This document shows positions 7,148 to 11,227 of a DNA stretch of 11,227 bases, piece by piece. Numbering within the stretch: position 1 is the first letter of the stretch; each line of letters opens with the position of its first letter. The DNA comes from Frankia sp. (GTDB taxonomy: Bacteria; Actinomycetota; Actinomycetes; Frankiales; Frankiaceae): the NCBI GenBank assembly GCA_019689615.1, contig JADGHD010000104.1, forward strand, positions 1-11,227. The letters are read 5' to 3'. Below the pieces are notes generated by a model. The model was not told the DNA's origin and ran no database searches. It saw nothing but the letters and a program-made list of their open reading frames with translations. The position numbers and the translations under genes are program-made.

Positions 7148-8170
7148 TCACCGCGCGGTTGCCAGGCGGCGGCGCAGCTCCGGGGCAAAGCCGGCGAGGG
7201 CGGCGAGCTGGCCGCGCACCTCGGCGGGGGTGATCCCGGGGACGTGCAGGCGGATGTTGACCGTGTCGCAGCCGGCCGCGGTCACGGCCGCCGCCACCCG
7301 CTCGGCCAGGGCGAGTGGGTCGTCGTCGGTGATGAGCGCGTCGTCCACCCAGTGGGCGCTCGCCGCGGGGGCGGCGTACCCGCGGTAGACCTCGACCTGC
7401 CTGGCCTGGCGGCGGACTGGCGGTGGACCGGCCCAGACGCGGCGGACGATGATGGCGGGCCCCGTCCCACCGGCCTCCCGGTAGACGTCGACGAGCTGGC
7501 GGCAGCGGTCGAGGCTGGACATCGAGTCGAACAGCAGGCCGACGCCGGCCGCGGCGGCCCGCCGCACGGCCGCCATGCTCATGGCGGCGCTGACCAGCGG
7601 GACCGGGTTCTCGCCGCACGCGGCGACGGCCGGGTCGTTCGCCAGCGCCCCGCGGGCCCGGCCGGACAGGGCGGCCGCGACCTCGGCGAGCCCGGCGGCG
7701 AACCGCCAGGCCAGCCCTTCCTTGGTGGTGGCGAGGATCTCGAAGTCGTCAGACAACGACCCGGCGGCGACCCCCAGGCCCACCCGGCCGGGGAAGCGGG
7801 CCGCGAGCCACGCCGTCTCCTCGATGACCAGCGCGGTCGGGCGCAACGGCAGCAGCAGCGGGCAGGGCGCCGCCCACCCGGTGGCCATGGCCTCCAGCGC
7901 CCAGCCGGCCACCTGCAGCGGGTTGGGGATGTAGCCGGCGAACCCGCCGTGGTGCTCGCTGGTCATCACCCCGTCGAAGCCCACACCGGCGGCCAGCGCG
8001 GCCTGCGCCCGCAGCTCGGCGACCGTCTCGACGGCGGACATCGGCGGGTCCACCTCGTGCGGGTACAGCCGCAGTGACACGGAACCAGCCGCGAGCGGCG
8101 GCAAGAACAGGGTGCCCGGCGGCTCCACCGACGGCGACACCGGCACGCGCGGGCGCCGAACTGAGGTCAT
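7148..8170 (-). CDS. luciferase-like (LLM class) flavin-dependent monooxygenase
   Basis: This is a 340-aa member of the bacterial luciferase-like superfamily, TIM-barrel enzymes using FMN or F420. The family signs are an N-terminal strand with VSLRLYPHE, FDGVMTSEHHG at about 65-75, NPLQVAGW, the LLLPLRP...EETAWLAARFPGRVGLGVAAG stretch that shapes the cofactor pocket (106-137), and VPLVSAAMS further on. Members in actinobacteria oxidise or reduce a wide range of small molecules. I cannot say whether this one uses F420 or FMN, or name its substrate. ATG 8170 is chosen because a TAGGGT box ends 7 bases before it, which would give a leaderless mRNA; the frame is open a little further upstream to 8209. 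It lies 123 bases downstream of tetR on the same strand and could be part of the same lipid-related locus, though with its own promoter. Confidence 0.83.
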   Translation of the reverse strand: MTSVRRPRVPVSPSVEPPGTLFLPPLAAGSVSLRLYPHEVDPPMSAVETVAELRAQAALAAGVGFDGVMTSEHHGGFAGYIPNPLQVAGWALEAMATGWAAPCPLLLPLRPTALVIEETAWLAARFPGRVGLGVAAGSLSDDFEILATTKEGLAWRFAAGLAEVAAALSGRARGALANDPAVAACGENPVPLVSAAMSMAAVRRAAAAGVGLLFDSMSSLDRCRQLVDVYREAGGTGPAIIVRRVWAGPPPVRRQARQVEVYRGYAAPAASAHWVDDALITDDDPLALAERVAAAVTAAGCDTVNIRLHVPGITPAEVRGQLAALAGFAPELRRRLATAR

Positions 8171-8177
8171 ATCGGTG

Positions 8178-8183
8178 ACCCTA
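8178..8183 (-). promoter_or_regulatory. -10 box of a probably leaderless monooxygenase transcript
   Basis: Read on the minus strand, TAGGGT (8183-8178) matches the actinobacterial -10 pattern TANNNT and ends 7 bases before ATG 8170. That spacing would place the transcript start on the A of the ATG. No convincing -35 is seen. No Shine-Dalgarno sequence precedes the ATG, which agrees with leaderless translation. Confidence 0.4.
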
Positions 8184-8293
8184 GGCCGCCCGGTCACGAC
8201 GAGCAGCAAGTCTGACCCGACGTTGCCACTCGCCCGAACTGCGCGATTCGCTCGCCGTGCCGCGCCTGCCGGCCCCCGCCGCCCGCCAGCCGG

Positions 8294-8869
8294 TCAGGGT
8301 GCCGGCCGCGCGCCGACCAGGCGGAGGGCGAACTCGCTGTACTGCCAGACGACTTCGTCCTCGCTGAGCTCGCCGTCCTCGCGGAACCACACCGCGACGC
8401 CCATGCCGAGATCGAGCAGGGCGTAGGAGGCCAGGCGGGCGGATGCCACGTGGAAGCGCCCGGCGGCGATGCCCGCGCTGATCAGCTCCCGGAAGCAGGA
8501 CTCGTACCGCGCGCGCAGCGCCAGCACCCGGCCGCGGTGCGGCTCGACCAGGCTGCGGATCTCGCGGTTGCCGACGAAGGCCTCGAGGCGGTGCCGCGCG
8601 TGGTAGCGGACGTGCGCCTCGACCGCCCGGCGCAGGCGCTCGGTCGGGTCGTCGCTGCTGGCCACGGCCACCCGGTGGGCGGCCAGCAGCTCCTCCATCG
8701 TGGCGGTCATGATCTCGGCCAGCAGGTCCTGTTTGGACGCCACGTGCTTGTACAGGCTCGGGCCGCGGATGCCGACGGCGGCACCGATGTCGGCCATCGT
8801 CGTGGCCTCGTACCCCCGGCGCGTGAACAGCTCCAGCGCCGCGGCCCGGATGTCCTCGGACCGGCCCAC
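8294..8869 (-). CDS. TetR-family transcriptional repressor
   Basis: This is a 191-aa regulator with a standard TetR DNA-binding head at about residues 5-50 (AALELFTRRGYEATTM, then DIGAAVGIRGPSLYKHV and SKQDLL). The ligand domain carries YHARHRLEAFVGNREIRSL, ISAGIAAGRF and a C-terminal stretch with VAVWFREDGELSEDE. This tail resembles the C-terminal domain of actinobacterial KstR2-type repressors, which release DNA when they bind acyl-CoA esters, so an acyl-CoA ligand is a reasonable inference. The start is GTG 8869-8867, preceded at 7 bases by GGAGGG (within 8877-8884). It is divergent from the acyl-CoA dehydrogenase operon. The shared spacer contains two matching palindromes, one right in front of its own ribosome binding site, pointing to autoregulation. 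Confidence 0.9.
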   Translation of the reverse strand: MGRSEDIRAAALELFTRRGYEATTMADIGAAVGIRGPSLYKHVASKQDLLAEIMTATMEELLAAHRVAVASSDDPTERLRRAVEAHVRYHARHRLEAFVGNREIRSLVEPHRGRVLALRARYESCFRELISAGIAAGRFHVASARLASYALLDLGMGVAVWFREDGELSEDEVVWQYSEFALRLVGARPAP

Positions 8870-8876
8870 CCTCGCA

Positions 8877-8884
8877 CCCTCCTG
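8877..8884 (-). promoter_or_regulatory. ribosome binding site of tetR
   Basis: On the minus strand CAGGAGGG lies 7 bases before GTG 8869. It supports the GTG start. Confidence 0.7.
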
Positions 8885-8888
8885 ACCG

Positions 8889-8918
8889 CCGCTCGGCTAA
8901 CGCCTGCTAGCCGAGCGG
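8889..8918. promoter_or_regulatory. TetR operator 1 (tetR side)
   Basis: CCGCTCGGCTA (8889-8899) and TAGCCGAGCGG (8908-8918) are perfect 11-bp inverted arms around 8 bases. The core GGCTA-N8-TAGCC is identical in pattern to operator 2, 78 bases away centre to centre. It sits immediately upstream of the tetR ribosome binding site, where a bound repressor would block tetR transcription. Assignment to this TetR is by position and repetition. Confidence 0.72.
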
Positions 8919-8940
8919 GCGGCAATCAACCACGAACTTC

Positions 8941-8969
8941 TTGCTGAACAGCCTACCTCCCTCTAGCAT
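8941..8969 (+). promoter_or_regulatory. probable promoter of the dehydrogenase-kinase operon
   Basis: TTGCTG (8941-8946) and TAGCAT (8964-8969) are separated by 17 bases and fit loose actinobacterial -35 and -10 boxes. Transcription would begin near 8976, inside operator 2, so TetR binding there would block initiation. TAGGCT at 8971-8976 is an alternative -10 box without a well-spaced -35. Confidence 0.45.
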
Positions 8970-8972
8970 CTA

Positions 8973-8990
8973 GGCTAATACTCATTAGCC
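8973..8990. promoter_or_regulatory. TetR operator 2 (dehydrogenase side)
   Basis: GGCTAAT (8973-8979) and ATTAGCC (8984-8990) are perfect 7-bp arms around 4 bases, which also gives the core GGCTA-N8-TAGCC shared with operator 1. It lies 19 bases before ATG 9010 and just after the likely -10 box, a classic repressor position. Confidence 0.72.
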
Positions 8991-9009
8991 AACGGGTGCG
9001 AGGGGTGCC

Positions 9010-10203
9010 ATGGCCGTCGATCTCTCCCACGACCCAGCCGTCGCCGAGCTGGCTCGGCGCACCGCGCGGTTCGTCCGCGACGTCGTGATCCCGGTCGAGG
9101 AGCGCGAGCGCGGGGTGGCCGGCTCCGAGGAGGTCCGGGTCGAACTGCAGCGGGCCGCCCGCGAGGCCGGGGTGTTCGCCCCGCACGTCGGCCGCGAGTT
9201 CGGCGGCCACGGGCTGGACATGCGCGGCCGGGCGGCCGTCTTCGAGGAGGCCGGCTACTCGTTGCTGGGTCCGCTCGCGCTGAACATCGCCGCCCCGGAC
9301 GAGGGCAACATGCACATGCTCGAGGCCATCGCCACCGACGAGCAGAAGGAGCGCTACCTGCGCCCGCTCGCCGCCGGCGAGATCCGGTCGTGCTTCGCGA
9401 TGACCGAGCCGGCGCCGGGCGCTGGCTCGGACCCCGGCGCGCTGCTCACCCGCGCGGAGCGGGTCCCGGGCGGCTGGCGGATCAACGGCCGGAAGTGGTT
9501 CATCACCGGCGCGGCGGGCGCGGGCTTCGCGATCTGCATGGCAAGGACGGCCGGATCCCCGGGCGACCAGGCCGGCGCCACCATGTTCCTGGTCGACGCC
9601 GACAACCCAGGGATGAAGACCATCCGGCACATCGAGACGCTCGACGAGAGCCTCTACGGCGGCCACATCGAGCTGTCCTTCGAGGACTGCTTCGTGCAGG
9701 ACTCCGCCGTGCTCGGCGAGGTCGACCAGGGCTTCCGCTACGCCCAGGTCCGGCTCGGGCCGGCCAGGATGACGCACTGCATGCGCTGGCTGGGCATCGC
9801 CCGGCGGGCGCAGGACATCGCGGTCGCGCGGGCGGCCGAGCGGCGGCTGTTCGGCTCGCGGCTGGGCGACCTCGGCATGGCCCAGCAGATGATCGCGGAC
9901 AACGAGATCGACATCGCCGCCGCCCGTGGCCTGATCCTGCGCGCGTGCTGGGAGCTGGACCAGGGCGGCTCGGCCGCCCAGGCCACGGCGATCGCCAAGA
10001 CCTTCTGCGCCGAGGCGGTCTGGCGGGTGGTCGACCGGGCGCTGCAGCTGTGTGGCTCGCTCGGCGTGTCCGGCGACATCCCGCTTGGCCGGTTCCTGCG
10101 GGAGGTGCGGCCCTTCCGGATCTACGACGGGCCGTCCGAGACGCACCGCTGGGCGATCGCGCGCCGGGTGCTGCGCCAGTACGACCGCGCCGCGCGGGCA
10201 TGA
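9010..10203 (+). CDS. acyl-CoA dehydrogenase, ACAD10/ACAD11 type
   Basis: This is a 397-aa flavoprotein of usual acyl-CoA dehydrogenase length. It has the helical N-terminal domain (1-125), the FAD-contacting strand FAMTEPAPGAGSDP (129-142) and WFITGA (163-168), and a C-terminal helical domain with QLCGSLGVS (346-354). RLGPARMTHCMRWLG (about 248-262) and IYDGPSETHRW (371-381) are signs of the ACAD10/ACAD11 subgroup; the YEG catalytic-Glu motif of medium-chain enzymes reads YDG here. ACAD11-type enzymes act with an APH-like kinase domain, and the next gene encodes exactly that. Mammalian ACAD10/11 handle 4-hydroxyacyl-CoA by phosphorylation and phosphate elimination, so a similar role is likely but unproven. 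A short AGGGG (9001-9005) precedes ATG 9010. The TGA overlaps the kinase ATG (ATGA). The TetR operators upstream suggest repression until an acyl-CoA inducer appears. Confidence 0.9.
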   Translation: MAVDLSHDPAVAELARRTARFVRDVVIPVEERERGVAGSEEVRVELQRAAREAGVFAPHVGREFGGHGLDMRGRAAVFEEAGYSLLGPLALNIAAPDEGNMHMLEAIATDEQKERYLRPLAAGEIRSCFAMTEPAPGAGSDPGALLTRAERVPGGWRINGRKWFITGAAGAGFAICMARTAGSPGDQAGATMFLVDADNPGMKTIRHIETLDESLYGGHIELSFEDCFVQDSAVLGEVDQGFRYAQVRLGPARMTHCMRWLGIARRAQDIAVARAAERRLFGSRLGDLGMAQQMIADNEIDIAAARGLILRACWELDQGGSAAQATAIAKTFCAEAVWRVVDRALQLCGSLGVSGDIPLGRFLREVRPFRIYDGPSETHRWAIARRVLRQYDRAARA

Positions 10204-11227
10204 CCGAGACCCGCGACCAGGCGGCCGGCGCCGAGACCACCAGGGCGGAGCTGGCCGGGCTCGACCTGCCGGCGCTGGAGGCGTTCTTCGCCGCGCGCGT
10301 CCCCGGGTTCGCCGGCCGGCTGTCCGCCGAGCTCATCGCCGGCGGCCGGTCGAACCTGACCTACCTGCTGACCGACGGGGCGACGCGGTGGGTGCTGCGC
10401 CGCCCGCCGCTCGGCCAGCTCACCCCGTCCGCCCACGACATGCGGCGCGAGTACCGGGTGACCGCGGCGCTGGCCGACACCGGCGTCCCGGTGGCCAGGG
10501 CCGTCGCGCTGGCCGACGCCGACGTGCTCGGCGTGCCGTTCACAATCGCCGAGTACGTCGACGGCCTGGTGATCCGCACGCTGGACGAGCTGCACGCGCT
10601 GCCGACCGACGACATCGCCCGCTGTGGCTACGGCCTGGTCGACGTGCTGGCCCGGCTGCACGCGGTCAACCCGGCCGAGGCGGGCCTGGCCGGGTTCGGC
10701 CGACCGGAGGGATACCTGACCCGCCAGGTGAGCCGCTGGTACGACCAGTGGCGCCGGGTGGCCACCCACGAGCTGCCCGACGTCGATCGGCTGCACGCCC
10801 GGCTGGCCGCCGCCTGCCCGGCGGAGAGCGGCGCGTCCGTCGTGCACGGCGACTACCGGATCGACAACACGATCCTCGACCCGGCGGACCCGGCCAGGGT
10901 GCGCGCGGTCGTCGACTGGGAGATGGCCACGCTCGGCGACCCGCTCGCCGACCTCGCCCTGCACCTGGCCTACGCCCACGAGGCGGTCGCGCTGGTGCTC
11001 GGCGGCTCGGCGGCGTCGACGAGCCGGCTGCTGCCCGCCGCAGCCGACCTCGCCGAGCGCTACGCCCGGACCAGCGGGCGCGACCTGGGCGACCTGCGGT
11101 TCTACCTCGCGCTCGGCTACTTCAAGATCGCCGTCATCGCGGAGGGCATCCACTCCCGCTTCCTGGCCGGCACGACCCAGGGCCCGGGCTTCGACACGGC
11201 CGGCCAGGCCGTCGCGCCGCTCGCCGC
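10200..11227 (+). CDS. APH-family kinase, ACAD10/11-type (runs off right edge)
   Basis: Its 342 codons are open from ATG 10200 to the right edge, overlapping the dehydrogenase stop as ATGA. This is an aminoglycoside-phosphotransferase-fold kinase of the ACAD10/11 subgroup. It has nucleotide loop GGRSNLTY (48-55), VLRRPP (65-70), where Arg may replace the usual ATP-contacting Lys, and PSAHDMRREYRV (76-87). It also has GVPFTIAEYVDG (111-122), catalytic loop VVHGDYRIDN (214-223) with base Asp218 and Asn223, and metal-binding VVDWE (237-241) followed by LGDPLADLA. The helical end with YFKIAVIAEGIHSR (307-320) is also typical, so only a short tail is likely missing. The substrate is probably a hydroxyacyl-CoA or hydroxy acid and not an antibiotic, judging from the coupled dehydrogenase. 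It acts in the cytoplasm and shares the dehydrogenase promoter. Confidence 0.88.
   Translation, partial: MTETRDQAAGAETTRAELAGLDLPALEAFFAARVPGFAGRLSAELIAGGRSNLTYLLTDGATRWVLRRPPLGQLTPSAHDMRREYRVTAALADTGVPVARAVALADADVLGVPFTIAEYVDGLVIRTLDELHALPTDDIARCGYGLVDVLARLHAVNPAEAGLAGFGRPEGYLTRQVSRWYDQWRRVATHELPDVDRLHARLAAACPAESGASVVHGDYRIDNTILDPADPARVRAVVDWEMATLGDPLADLALHLAYAHEAVALVLGGSAASTSRLLPAAADLAERYARTSGRDLGDLRFYLALGYFKIAVIAEGIHSRFLAGTTQGPGFDTAGQAVAPLA

Noticed and set aside
8953..10146. Minus-strand 397-codon frame opposite the dehydrogenase
   Set aside because: It is the antisense shadow of a gene with clear FAD-binding motifs, a common artefact in high-GC DNA.
10122..11153. Minus-strand 343-codon frame opposite the kinase
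   Set aside because: It is the antisense shadow. The plus strand carries the full HGD...DN and DWE kinase motifs in an open frame to the window edge.
10200..11227. Aminoglycoside resistance enzyme
   Set aside because: The APH fold is present, but the sequence signatures and the coupled dehydrogenase point to the ACAD10/11 kinase subgroup.

Overview
The window is very GC-rich DNA with GC-ending codons in nearly all genes, GTG and ATG starts, and several 4-bp stop/start overlaps. This is typical of an actinomycete. Gene content (F420/FMN luciferase-like monooxygenase, actinobacterial-type CtaD tail, Hrp1-like CBS protein, split ACAD10/11 pair) fits a Frankia-like or related soil actinobacterium, but I infer this from general appearance and not from a search. 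I see no rRNA, tRNA, CRISPR array or insertion sequence.

Left part (1-5260). The left edge holds the N-terminal part of an AAA15-type ATPase gene on the minus strand (from 678 off the edge). Its codon use is less GC-biased than its neighbours, so it may be acquired, and it may be disrupted near 120. A ~360-bp spacer follows, with at most a 57-codon Cys-containing ORF. Next is a minus-strand two-gene ABC unit. One 916-aa protein joins a membrane-anchored CocE/S15-like serine hydrolase to an ABC ATPase. It is translationally coupled (GTGA overlap) to a six-helix ABC-2-type permease. Divergent from it is a small UBP-type zinc-finger gene.

Middle (5260-7150). Behind the zinc-finger gene lies a 5'-truncated cytochrome c oxidase subunit I gene (ctaD). 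It keeps the Cu_B/heme a3 half but lacks the first transmembrane helices, so it is very probably a pseudogene. A two-CBS-domain protein follows, with a strong ribosome binding site. An inverted repeat separates it from the convergent monooxygenase gene.

Right part (7148-11227). A luciferase-like monooxygenase and a TetR regulator lie on the minus strand. Divergent from tetR is an acyl-CoA dehydrogenase gene overlapping by ATGA with an APH-like kinase gene that leaves the window at the right edge. The dehydrogenase and kinase look like the two halves of the ACAD10/ACAD11 fusion, which suggests catabolism of hydroxylated acyl-CoAs. The 140-bp tetR/dehydrogenase spacer holds two inverted repeats with the same GGCTA-N8-TAGCC core, one next to each gene. 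They are very likely the operators by which this TetR controls itself and the dehydrogenase-kinase operon.
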